Positions 1 through 6,863 of a stretch of DNA of 7,890 nt are shown one piece after another. The position numbers and the translations under genes were made by a program. Source of the DNA: Caldifarciminota bacterium (lineage in GTDB: Bacteria > Hydrothermota > Hydrothermia > B15-G9 > WFZT01); assembly GCA_026986235.1 (NCBI GenBank), contig JALSOY010000255.1:1-7890 (forward strand). Direction: 5' to 3'. The notes under the pieces are model-generated. The model was given only the letters and a program-made list of their open reading frames with translations, made no database searches and had not been told where the DNA came from. Each line of letters starts with the position of its first letter. Positions within the stretch are counted from its first letter, which is position 1.

Positions 1-708
1 GATGGCATCTTTCTCCTTCTCAACGGTGGCGGAATGCTCGGAGGCAACCTCATCGGTCAATTTACCGATTTTGAAGCCACCAGGAGGTTTATGAACGAAA
101 TGGGATACGATGCCACGACCCTCGGTGTAAAAGACTTTTTTCACGGAGTGGACACCCTGAGAGAGTTCGTTAAGTCTCTTAAAGTGCCTGTGGTATGTGC
201 CAACCTCACTTACGCTGACGATACATTAAAGGTGGTGGACTGGGTGAAACCGTATATCATAATCGAGAAAAATGGACTCAGGATCGGGATCTTCGGATTG
301 ATCACTGAGTACATGCCCATCTTTTCGGAGAAAAAGGACATACAGGGGCTTTTCTTCTTAAGGGAAATACCGACTGCAAAGATAGTGGTCAAAGAGCTCA
401 AAAGTGAGGGTGTTGATCTCATAATTGCCCTTGCCCATATCACATACAAACACGAGAAGGAACTTCTTGCGGAGGTTCCTGAAATCGACCTCATTATAGG
501 AGGTCTTGACAGAGGGGGAACCAGGTATCCTACTGAGGAAAGGGTAAATCACAACATAGACATAAGGACCTATGGAAGACTCTCAGGAGCCGGTGTTTTT
601 GAAGCGACATTTTCCCGTAAGTACAGGACCATAGTGGATTACAACTGGCACATTGAAACCCTTTTTGTCGAAAGGTATCCCGTGAGTCTAAAACACATCA
701 GGGATTGA
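1..708 (+). CDS. 5'-nucleotidase-like metallophosphoesterase, 5' end outside window, probably catalytically degenerate
   Basis: The frame is open from base 1 to a TGA at 706-708, so the N terminus is missing; 235 codons are visible. The overall pattern matches the N-terminal catalytic domain of 5'-nucleotidase/UDP-sugar hydrolases: a hydrophobic strand then a glycine loop (residues 3-11), NEMGYDATTLG (32-42), VPVVCANL (62-69), an AHI strand (145-147) and EIDLIIGG (161-168). The usual metal ligands are mostly changed. DxGD reads NGGG (8-11), GNHEFD reads GVKDFF (42-47) and GGHSH reads GGLDR (167-171); only His146 is retained. A two-metal centre therefore looks unlikely. The protein stops about 65 residues after the last motif, so the C-terminal substrate-specificity domain of classical 5'-nucleotidases is absent. 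The gene converges on the tonB-like gene and overlaps it by 11 bases. It may be a binding or structural pseudoenzyme. Fold assignment is fairly firm; function is unknown. Confidence 0.8.
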   Translation, partial: DGIFLLLNGGGMLGGNLIGQFTDFEATRRFMNEMGYDATTLGVKDFFHGVDTLREFVKSLKVPVVCANLTYADDTLKVVDWVKPYIIIEKNGLRIGIFGLITEYMPIFSEKKDIQGLFFLREIPTAKIVVKELKSEGVDLIIALAHITYKHEKELLAEVPEIDLIIGGLDRGGTRYPTEERVNHNIDIRTYGRLSGAGVFEATFSRKYRTIVDYNWHIETLFVERYPVSLKHIRD

Positions 709-1303
709 CTACAAACCTGAAGGTGAGAGTCCCCTCCTGAATGCCGGATTTTGAACCTTCTTTAAGGGGTTCAAACTTCCACCGGTAAAGGACCTGCCTT
801 ATGTACCTTTCGGCTAAGGGATTTCCCTTTCTCAAAAACCTGACGCTTTTTACATAGCCATTTTCGTCAACTGTAACCTTTACCTTTATGGTGACATCGG
901 AGAGGAGGGGAAGTCGGGGTGGCAGAACATAGTTGATGAGTTTCCTCTGGCTTATAACACCCTCGATTTTTACATTTACCCCTTCGTTGCCGAAGATCTG
1001 CTGGGCAAGTTTTTTCTGCTCTTCCTCTATCTGCTTTCTTGCAAGCATCTCCTGCCTTATTCGCTCTTCAACAAGTTCCTCTTCCGGTGTTTTCTCCTTT
1101 ACCTTAATTTCAACCTTTTTCTCACCGGATGTCTTCTTGATCGCAGGTGAGGCCTTTCTGATTATGGTGGTTGGGAGTGTCTGTATCTCCACCCATTCCT
1201 CTTCAGGCGGTATTCGGGAAGGTGATACTGGAATGAATGCGAAGATGAGAAGGACGGCAAGGTGAATGAGGAACGAGTATATGTATTCCCTGTATAGCTT
1301 CAT
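698..1303 (-). CDS. tonB: TonB-like energy transducer
   Basis: This 201-residue protein would couple the ExbB/ExbD motor to an outer-membrane partner. A single N-terminal anchor spans about residues 8-26 and contains Ser10 and His14 in an SFLIH arrangement, the same SxxxH spacing as the essential helix of E. coli TonB. Residues 28-110 form a periplasmic linker: a short Pro/charged part, then a strongly charged, probably helical stretch (about 70-104). A TonB_C-type domain follows: strand VKVTVDENGYV (141-151), VKSVRFLRKGNPL (151-163), a helix and YRWKFEP (173-179), ending in a strand. The linker is not the Pro-Glu/Pro-Lys rod of enteric TonB and recalls TolA-like or gliding-type transducers. 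The ATG overlaps the exbD stop as ATGA, and only a weak AAAGAAGA lies upstream, suggesting translational coupling. It is the last gene of the operon. Confidence 0.9.
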   Translation of the reverse strand: MKLYREYIYSFLIHLAVLLIFAFIPVSPSRIPPEEEWVEIQTLPTTIIRKASPAIKKTSGEKKVEIKVKEKTPEEELVEERIRQEMLARKQIEEEQKKLAQQIFGNEGVNVKIEGVISQRKLINYVLPPRLPLLSDVTIKVKVTVDENGYVKSVRFLRKGNPLAERYIRQVLYRWKFEPLKEGSKSGIQEGTLTFRFVVNP

Positions 1304-1704
1304 TCTTCTTTGAATGTGGCGATCAGGAGTTTTGCTCCTCCTGCCTTCTTTGCCTCGTCGAGTACTTTTACCGCCTGCTCGAGGGGTATCGTTGCATCGG
1401 CCCGTAAAACTATTATCTGGCCGGGATTCTGCTCAAGTAGCTGCTTTATCTTTGCAGATAGAGCTGACAGGGGAACGGGCTTTCCGTTAAGGAAGATTCC
1501 TCCAGTTCTGGTGACAGTGACTATTATCTGCTTGCTTACAGTGGTTTTCTCGCTCGTCGTGGATTTGGGAAGTCTTACCCTGATACCCTTTTGAACCACA
1601 TAGGTGGATGTCAGGAGAAAGTAGATGAGAAGGAGGAGCACGATGTCCGCAAGAGAGATGAAGTTAAACACAGACAGGGGTCTGTGTTTCATTTCAAACT
1701 TCAT
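1300..1704 (-). CDS. exbD: ExbD/TolR-type biopolymer transport protein
   Basis: This is a 134-residue protein of normal ExbD/TolR length. A short cytoplasmic N terminus (1-15) leads into one membrane helix (about 17-33) carrying Asp20 in the SLADIVLLLLIYFLLTS context, the position of the proton-translocating Asp of ExbD (Asp25 in E. coli). The periplasmic domain has the family pattern: RVRLPKS (42-48), IIVTVTRTGGIFLNGKPV (60-77), IIVLRADATIPLEQAVKVLD (97-116) and a final AGGAKLLIAT strand. With ExbB it would form the inner-membrane proton-driven motor. The start is supported by GAGGTGAG six bases upstream (1711-1718) and by the ATGA overlap with the exbB stop. Its TGA overlaps the tonB-like start the same way. 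ExbD and TolR cannot be told apart from sequence alone; the adjacent TonB-type protein favours the ExbD label. Confidence 0.95.
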   Translation of the reverse strand: MKFEMKHRPLSVFNFISLADIVLLLLIYFLLTSTYVVQKGIRVRLPKSTTSEKTTVSKQIIVTVTRTGGIFLNGKPVPLSALSAKIKQLLEQNPGQIIVLRADATIPLEQAVKVLDEAKKAGGAKLLIATFKEE

Positions 1705-2327
1705 GGCTGTCTCACCTCATTGAGGAGGTCAAGGAGTTCAATAGAACTGTTTTGCATTTCAAAAACGATTTCCCTGACCTTGCCCACCATGTAGTTATAA
1801 AGGAAGTAGAAAATTATACCCACTGTGAGTCCCACTGCCGTGGTGATAAGGGCTTCCCAGATTCCACCGGCGAGTACCGAGGCATCCACTGCGCCGCCAA
1901 GTGCCTGGATTTTCATAAACGCCTTGATCATACCGGTAACCGTTCCAAGAAATCCGAGAAGTGGAGCAGTGCTGGATATGGTGGCAAGTGCGTCGAGATT
2001 TTTCTCAAGTCTGTAAATCTCCACATCTGCAGCATCTATTATGGAATTTCGTATCTCCTCCCTGGTACCACCAAAACTTTTGAGGCCTGCGTAAACGATG
2101 GCGGCAATTGGACCGGTTGACTCCTTCGCCCGTCTGAGTGCCTCCTCAAAGTTTCCCTTTAACACAATGTTTTTTATCTCGAGCATGAAAATCCTGGTAT
2201 TCGTCCTCGCACGCCTGAGAACGATCAGCCTTTCAAATACCAGTGCAAGACCTATAATAGAAAGAAGGAGTATGAGCCAGACTATGATCCCTCCCTTGAG
2301 GAGAATGTCAAGTAGTGTGAACTTCAT
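1701..2327 (-). CDS. exbB: ExbB/TolQ/MotA-family proton channel protein
   Basis: This 208-residue inner-membrane protein has three predicted helices: about 13-31, 113-135 and 157-180. Helix 2 contains ISSTAPLLGFLGTVTGM (117-133), the family hallmark. Helix 3 begins GIWEALITTAVGLTVGI (155-171), with Glu158 and Thr163 at positions matching the conserved pore-lining Glu and Thr of E. coli ExbB. Between helices 1 and 2 is the usual large cytoplasmic loop with GNFEEALRRAKES (58-70). The N terminus is short, as in TolQ and minimal ExbB proteins. The start is firm: GGGAGG lies 8 bases upstream in the 15-base gap after the barrel gene. This is the only operon junction that is not an ATGA overlap, so exbB may be translated independently and more strongly than its neighbours, in line with the excess of ExbB over ExbD and TonB known in other systems. 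The substrate and partner cannot be read from this protein. Confidence 0.96.
   Translation of the reverse strand: MKFTLLDILLKGGIIVWLILLLSIIGLALVFERLIVLRRARTNTRIFMLEIKNIVLKGNFEEALRRAKESTGPIAAIVYAGLKSFGGTREEIRNSIIDAADVEIYRLEKNLDALATISSTAPLLGFLGTVTGMIKAFMKIQALGGAVDASVLAGGIWEALITTAVGLTVGIIFYFLYNYMVGKVREIVFEMQNSSIELLDLLNEVRQP
1711..1718 (-). promoter_or_regulatory. Ribosome binding site for exbD inside exbB
   Basis: The minus strand reads GAGGTGAG, six bases (ACAGCC) before the exbD ATG at 1704. It lies within the last codons of exbB and supports the ATGA-overlap start. Confidence 0.8.
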
Positions 2328-2335
2328 AGAAAAAA

Positions 2336-2342
2336 CCTCCCT
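2336..2342 (-). promoter_or_regulatory. Strong ribosome binding site for exbB
   Basis: The minus strand reads AGGGAGG, followed by an 8-base T-rich spacer (TTTTTTCT) and the exbB ATG at 2327. It sits inside the 15-base gap after the TAA of the barrel gene. It is the best Shine-Dalgarno match of the operon and fixes the exbB start. Confidence 0.85.
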
Positions 2343-3815
2343 TTAAAATTTCAAAGTAAAGCCCATGGTTAACGAAAAACCGTTACTGATTTTATAACCC
2401 GGGGGCGTGAAGATTTCAAATCCCTCTTTAACGGGATTTGTAAGTTCCACAAAGGCACCGAAGTTACCGGCAACGGTCCTGGAAACTTCAAATCCCTGAG
2501 TGATAACGATGTCATCTCCAAAGAATGTGGCAGTTATGCCAAATTTTAAGCCCGGAATGATCTTACCCTCCGGATACACGAACGAGACGATACCCCTGCC
2601 TCTGTAAAGCAGGGTGTCTGTCCCGGATCCACCTCCACCGATAAAGACCTCTCCTGCCAGGGTGAATCTATCGGGAATACCTGCTTCAACCCTGAGAATT
2701 CCTCCCTTTATATCTGCAGTGTCGGTCTCGAAAGACCAGAAGTTCCCATTTCTTACAATCAGAGGCGGCTTTTCAAATTGCCTGTAACCTGCAAGAATCC
2801 TGATATTTGAATAACCCGTTGTAAAGTTCAGCCCAGCTGCTGTCTCAAAAAATTCCTCGTCCAGTCTGCCGAAGCTGGAAACGAGGGGGACAGACCTCAA
2901 GATTTCTGAGTAATCTGCCATCAGGAGGGACTTTTCAAGACTTAAAAGAAACTTCATTCTGGCGCCTACTGGAAGAGTAAGCTTTGCACCTCCAACCGCC
3001 TTCTTACCTCCTGAGAAAGCGTAACCTGCGAAAACGGAAGACTTCAAAATACCCGTCGTGAAGAGTGCATGAATCTTACCGGATGTCAGGGAAAATTCTC
3101 CAAGCGTTCTGTAGGAAAAGACTCCTGAGACTTTTAGTGGCGGGGTTCTCATGATCCCCGCTTCCAGATATGCATCAAAACCCGATTTATTTCTTTTTTG
3201 TACTGATTTCAGAAACAGGGATTTGATCCCCAGGTTTGCCCTGATGAAAGGTCCCGAAAAAACAGGGAAACGGGCAAAATCAAAGGAAAATGAAGGTATA
3301 ACGGAAGATCCACTGATGTCGGCACTGCCGCCGATTGCCCTCGCCCATTTGCTATAAATTCCAGCAGAGATTCGCACGAAGGTCGAATTTGAAAATCTTC
3401 TGTAAAACCTCCCCGTTCCCTCAAGCTCGGTGATACCCTTTGATCCCCCGGCAGGCCCAAGGGTCCTGAAGTGTGTAAGTATTAAATCTTTCCCCCTGTT
3501 CTGACCCGCGATAAGCTGAAAGTGAAGGTTATTGCCGTATCCAAATCCAAAGGATGTAAGAAAAATGCTTTTCTTTTCCATTGACCTTGGGGCTTTGACC
3601 TCTATGGTTTTAACCGGGAATTTATCAACTATAAAGCCAGACAGATCCGGGTCCGGGATGGTAATTGATGTTCTGAAACCCGGTATAACATCAACTAACC
3701 CCCTTCTTGCTCTCAGTGTGTCTATGCCAACGATGGTGAACTCTCCGACTCTCAAAGCCGGATAATCCTGAGAAAACAGAAAGCCTGCTATAAGGAGAAG
3801 AATAAAACCTCTCAT
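2343..3815 (-). CDS. Predicted outer-membrane beta-barrel protein with TonB-box-like segment, no plug domain
   Basis: This is a 490-residue protein that I do not recognise as a named family. Residues 1-15 look like a short signal peptide (Arg2, then FILLLIAGFLF, with possible cleavage after Ser15). Residues 16-82 form an N-terminal extension with EFTIVGIDTLRARRG (25-39) and KTIEVKAPRS (69-78). From about 83 to the end the protein alternates short polar/hydrophobic strands with Gly-, Ser- and Asp-rich turns, has few long hydrophobic runs and ends in GFSLTMGFTLKF. The terminal Phe and alternating hydrophobics fit the C-terminal barrel-insertion signal. TIEVKAPR resembles a TonB box, but the 67-residue extension is too short for the roughly 130-residue plug of TonB-dependent receptors. 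The ATG overlaps the TPR gene stop (ATGA) and has AAGGAAGGT five bases upstream (3821-3829). Sitting between the TPR gene and exbB, it is the natural outer-membrane partner of the motor. Barrel is likely; ligand is unknown. Confidence 0.8.
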   Translation of the reverse strand: MRGFILLLIAGFLFSQDYPALRVGEFTIVGIDTLRARRGLVDVIPGFRTSITIPDPDLSGFIVDKFPVKTIEVKAPRSMEKKSIFLTSFGFGYGNNLHFQLIAGQNRGKDLILTHFRTLGPAGGSKGITELEGTGRFYRRFSNSTFVRISAGIYSKWARAIGGSADISGSSVIPSFSFDFARFPVFSGPFIRANLGIKSLFLKSVQKRNKSGFDAYLEAGIMRTPPLKVSGVFSYRTLGEFSLTSGKIHALFTTGILKSSVFAGYAFSGGKKAVGGAKLTLPVGARMKFLLSLEKSLLMADYSEILRSVPLVSSFGRLDEEFFETAAGLNFTTGYSNIRILAGYRQFEKPPLIVRNGNFWSFETDTADIKGGILRVEAGIPDRFTLAGEVFIGGGGSGTDTLLYRGRGIVSFVYPEGKIIPGLKFGITATFFGDDIVITQGFEVSRTVAGNFGAFVELTNPVKEGFEIFTPPGYKISNGFSLTMGFTLKF

Positions 3816-6769
3816 TGCTGACCTTCCTTAGGTTTCTCTTTTAGCTTCTGCTCAATGAGCTTATCCTCGATCTCCTTTGCCCGTTTTTCCACTTCCTCCT
3901 TGTAAGGTGAGTCAGGGAATTTTCTGAGTAACCTTCTGTAAACGGTAAGAGCCTCTTCGAGTCTGCCCTCTTTTTCGTAAAGTTCACCCGCCCTCAGGAG
4001 AGCCTCCTGGGCGATTTCAGGGAAAAGCTTTTCGTAAATTCTGTAGGTTGTGATGTACTCTATGATGGCCTCCTGAGTTTCTCCCATATCCCTATAGATG
4101 TCAGCCATCAGGAGACTTGCCTTTGCTGCAATGTCATCTGACCGGTTTTGCTTTACCACTTTAAGAAGTGCGAGGGCAGAGTCATAGAGGGCCTGCTCCT
4201 TCAACCGTGATGCAATGTAGAGTCTTGCCTCATCCGCAACAGGATTGTCAGGATACCTCTCCAGGATCTTATTCATCATGGAATCTGCTGCGAGGGTATC
4301 CCCGAGGTTTATGTAAGAATAGGCAAGTACCTTGTATGCCTCAGGGTATTTTGCCGTTTCCACCTTTGTCTTCTCCAGGAACCTGAGCATGTTTTCCACG
4401 GCACCGCTGTAGTTGCCCATTTTAAAATCACACTGGCCGATGTAATAGTAAGACTCCGGTATCTTCAGCGCCTTACTGAAGGCGTTGATGGCCTTTCCGC
4501 AACTGTCAAGTCTTATGTAGGCCATTCCCATCCAGAAATATGACCTGTGGATAAGTCTTTGACTTGGGTACTTGCTGGTTATCTCGGCAAATGTTTTTAT
4601 GGCCTCCTCATACCATCCCTGGTTAAACTGATACTCTCCCTTTTTGAATAGAAGCGTTGCGGCCACTACAGGTGGTGAACTGTATATAAGAGAGTCAAAA
4701 AATGCGTAGGCCTCCTGATCCCTCCCGATCTGTCCAGCGCTCTGGAGGAACCCCTCTATTGCGTCATCAACGAGGTCACTACCGGGGAATTCCTCTATGA
4801 TCTTTTTGTACGCCTCGTAAGCATTCTCGTACATACCCTGGTTGTAGTAAAGGTCTCCAAGCTTGTAGTAAGCCAGAGCCCTCAGGGAGGATTTTTTGTC
4901 CTGATAAATTTTTTCATAAATTTCCGCAGCCTTTTCGTAATTTTCAAGGCTTCTATAACACTCGGCCATCATCAGAAGTGCCACATCCCTGACCTTCTTT
5001 TTCTCAGAGGCCCTGTGAACGCTTTCAAACAGTTTGAGTGCACGGCTGAATTTCCTCATCCTGTAATATGTAAGACCAAGGTGCCAGAGAGCATCGTAGT
5101 AGAGCTCGTCCTTATGCTGATGTAACTCCAGAAACTTCTCGTAATACCTCGCTGCCAGGCCATACTGACGCCTGTTAAACTTACAGTCCCCTATGTACAG
5201 GAAGGAGAGCCGGTATATCCTGGAGGTGTCAGAATAGTTAGAAATAACCTGGTAGAAGTACTTTTCCGCCTTTACATACTTCCTCAACCAGTATTTCAAA
5301 AGCCCTCTCTCAAAGTACGCGTAGTAGAGAACATCTCCAAAGGCACGGGACCTGATGATTTTCACAAGCTCGTCCTCAGTGTACCTATACAACTTCATCT
5401 TGAAGTAGGTCTTTGCCCTGTAAAGATGTATCCACTCTCCGATGGAGTCAGGAACGACTGGAAGAACCTCTTCTGAAAAGGCAATGAGGTCGTCGTACTT
5501 TCCAAGATAATAAAGACACATCACGATTCTGAGAGAAACATATCCTTTTAAATCGTTCTCCTTGAGACCGTCCTGGGCTACGGAAAAATAGTTGATGGCA
5601 CTTTCGTACTTCTTCAAAAGAAAGGAGACCTCCCCAAGCATGAAGTACACCTGCGGTTTTATGGGAAGTTCCTGAGAGAGACGCTGTGCCTTTTCAAAAT
5701 AGACGAGTGCAGAGTCCAGCTGGTTGTTTTTAAATGACTCAAGTCCCATGAGATATAGCGCATAGGCAGAGAGAAAACTCCCGGACGAAGGGAACTCCTT
5801 TAAAAGACGGATAAACTCACTGTACTTATTAGCCTTCTTTAAGGAAAGGATTTTTAAAAATTTTGCGTACGGATGCAAAAAAACTGCGTTTGTTTTGAGA
5901 ATAGAGTCCATCAGGGATATTGCGGAATCTGTTTCTCCCTTCTTGTAGTCTATGAGTCCGAGGAGATAAATTTTTAAAGGAACAGCCTTTTCATCGAGAT
6001 TTTTTGCCCCTTTTATGAGTTCTTCGGCTACATCAATATTGCCTCTCAAAAGCTCAATGTAACCGTGAATGAGGTTTACCAGAGGGATGTCCGACTTTCT
6101 GAACTTTCCACCTGTTATGATGTTGAGAGCTGTCTGGAAATCCCTATTTCTTACCGTCAAAACGAGCAGGATCAGGTTCAGGTCCCGGGTTATGGGATCC
6201 TCGGGGAAAAGATGCGCATAACGGGAGAAGTAGTACGCACCGTCTCTGTAATTTCCTGTCAGAATCGAAAGTTTCCCGGTCCAGAGTAAGGCCTGTTTGA
6301 TAATGTGTACCTTTCCGCCGCTGTTCAATAGATCCTTTAAAATCTGAATCGCAATGAGTGTGTCTCCGCGGTTAACATTAAAGAGTGCTTCCTGAAGTTT
6401 TATGAACTGGTTAAGAATACTTCCTGGAAATAGCTTTTTGAACCTTTTAAGTTCGATGTCGGGATAATATCCCTCCCTGAATTTCCGGACTATGATGTTA
6501 AATAGCGCAACTTCTTCAGTGGATGCACCTGCAGCTTCAAGGAAATCCTCTATTGATTTTCCAGTGACTTCGCCGGGCGTCAGGGAAGATGCCTTCCCCA
6601 TCAGGTACACCTCCCAGTATTTTGAAAGCTCGAGTAATGGAGAAGATGCGCCGGATGTTAGAAGCTCGTACTCCACTGACCAGAGGGAATCCCTGTCTAT
6701 GGACTGAACGAGCTGCAGGTTACCCGTGTAAAATTGATAAAATAACAACGCAAGGAGAAGGTTTACCAT
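3812..6769 (-). CDS. Large secreted tetratricopeptide (TPR) repeat protein
   Basis: This is a 985-residue protein from the ATG at 6769. The hydrophobic stretch NLLLALLFYQFY immediately follows this Met and reads as a signal peptide or membrane anchor. The frame stays open upstream to a TTG at 6874, but that start would bury the signal behind 35 polar residues, overlap the upstream gene and run through a promoter, so I reject it. No lipobox Cys is present. Most of the chain is helical repeats. They are diverged in the first third and clear from about residue 335 to 955, for example around 632-664, 744-773 and 927-955, with the TPR pattern of Gly/Tyr at helix A and Ala near helix B, then Pro at the turn (FPGS, YPDN, FPDS). 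The C-terminal 30 residues are highly charged. It is the first gene of the operon, so a periplasmic scaffold for the ExbB/ExbD/TonB/barrel machine is the natural inference. It lacks the size and lipoprotein features of BamD or CpoB. Confidence 0.9.
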   Translation of the reverse strand: MVNLLLALLFYQFYTGNLQLVQSIDRDSLWSVEYELLTSGASSPLLELSKYWEVYLMGKASSLTPGEVTGKSIEDFLEAAGASTEEVALFNIIVRKFREGYYPDIELKRFKKLFPGSILNQFIKLQEALFNVNRGDTLIAIQILKDLLNSGGKVHIIKQALLWTGKLSILTGNYRDGAYYFSRYAHLFPEDPITRDLNLILLVLTVRNRDFQTALNIITGGKFRKSDIPLVNLIHGYIELLRGNIDVAEELIKGAKNLDEKAVPLKIYLLGLIDYKKGETDSAISLMDSILKTNAVFLHPYAKFLKILSLKKANKYSEFIRLLKEFPSSGSFLSAYALYLMGLESFKNNQLDSALVYFEKAQRLSQELPIKPQVYFMLGEVSFLLKKYESAINYFSVAQDGLKENDLKGYVSLRIVMCLYYLGKYDDLIAFSEEVLPVVPDSIGEWIHLYRAKTYFKMKLYRYTEDELVKIIRSRAFGDVLYYAYFERGLLKYWLRKYVKAEKYFYQVISNYSDTSRIYRLSFLYIGDCKFNRRQYGLAARYYEKFLELHQHKDELYYDALWHLGLTYYRMRKFSRALKLFESVHRASEKKKVRDVALLMMAECYRSLENYEKAAEIYEKIYQDKKSSLRALAYYKLGDLYYNQGMYENAYEAYKKIIEEFPGSDLVDDAIEGFLQSAGQIGRDQEAYAFFDSLIYSSPPVVAATLLFKKGEYQFNQGWYEEAIKTFAEITSKYPSQRLIHRSYFWMGMAYIRLDSCGKAINAFSKALKIPESYYYIGQCDFKMGNYSGAVENMLRFLEKTKVETAKYPEAYKVLAYSYINLGDTLAADSMMNKILERYPDNPVADEARLYIASRLKEQALYDSALALLKVVKQNRSDDIAAKASLLMADIYRDMGETQEAIIEYITTYRIYEKLFPEIAQEALLRAGELYEKEGRLEEALTVYRRLLRKFPDSPYKEEVEKRAKEIEDKLIEQKLKEKPKEGQQ
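3821..3829 (-). promoter_or_regulatory. Ribosome binding site for the barrel gene
   Basis: The minus strand reads AAGGAAGGT, five bases before the barrel-gene ATG at 3815 and inside the last codons of the TPR gene. It supports the coupled ATGA start. Confidence 0.7.
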
Positions 6770-6778
6770 CGTTCTATT

Positions 6779-6807
6779 AACATAATGTGTGCCATTTTTA
6801 CAGTCAA
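6779..6807 (-). promoter_or_regulatory. Sigma70-type promoter of the TPR-barrel-exbBD-tonB operon, probably leaderless
   Basis: The minus strand has TTGACT (6807-6802), an exact 17-base spacer and TATGTT (6784-6779). Nine bases (AATAGAACG) then lead to the ATG at 6769. Transcription starting about 7 bases after the -10 element would begin at or within three bases of the start codon. No Shine-Dalgarno sequence precedes that ATG. The match is 5/6 for the -35 and 4/6 for the -10. The promoter lies in the 94-base gap after the phosphoesterase stop, which makes the operon independently transcribed. Confidence 0.6.
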
Positions 6808-6863
6808 GTGACGGATTTTCTGCCAGGACTTCGAGGTTGATACTCCACCGGTTTTTGGAGATC

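Noticed and set aside
661..676. CCTTT/AAAGG mini-hairpin near the 3' end of the nucleotidase-like gene as a terminator
   Set aside because: The stem is only 5 bp, lies inside coding sequence and no T-tract follows on either strand.
1752..2120. Plus-strand open frame of about 120 codons opposite exbB
   Set aside because: It is entirely antisense to a clear ExbB coding sequence and has no recognisable domain or start signals.
3585..3608. Calling the barrel an ordinary TonB-dependent receptor
   Set aside because: At 490 residues, with only about 67 residues before the barrel strands, it lacks space for a plug domain, so only a TonB-box-like segment is reported.
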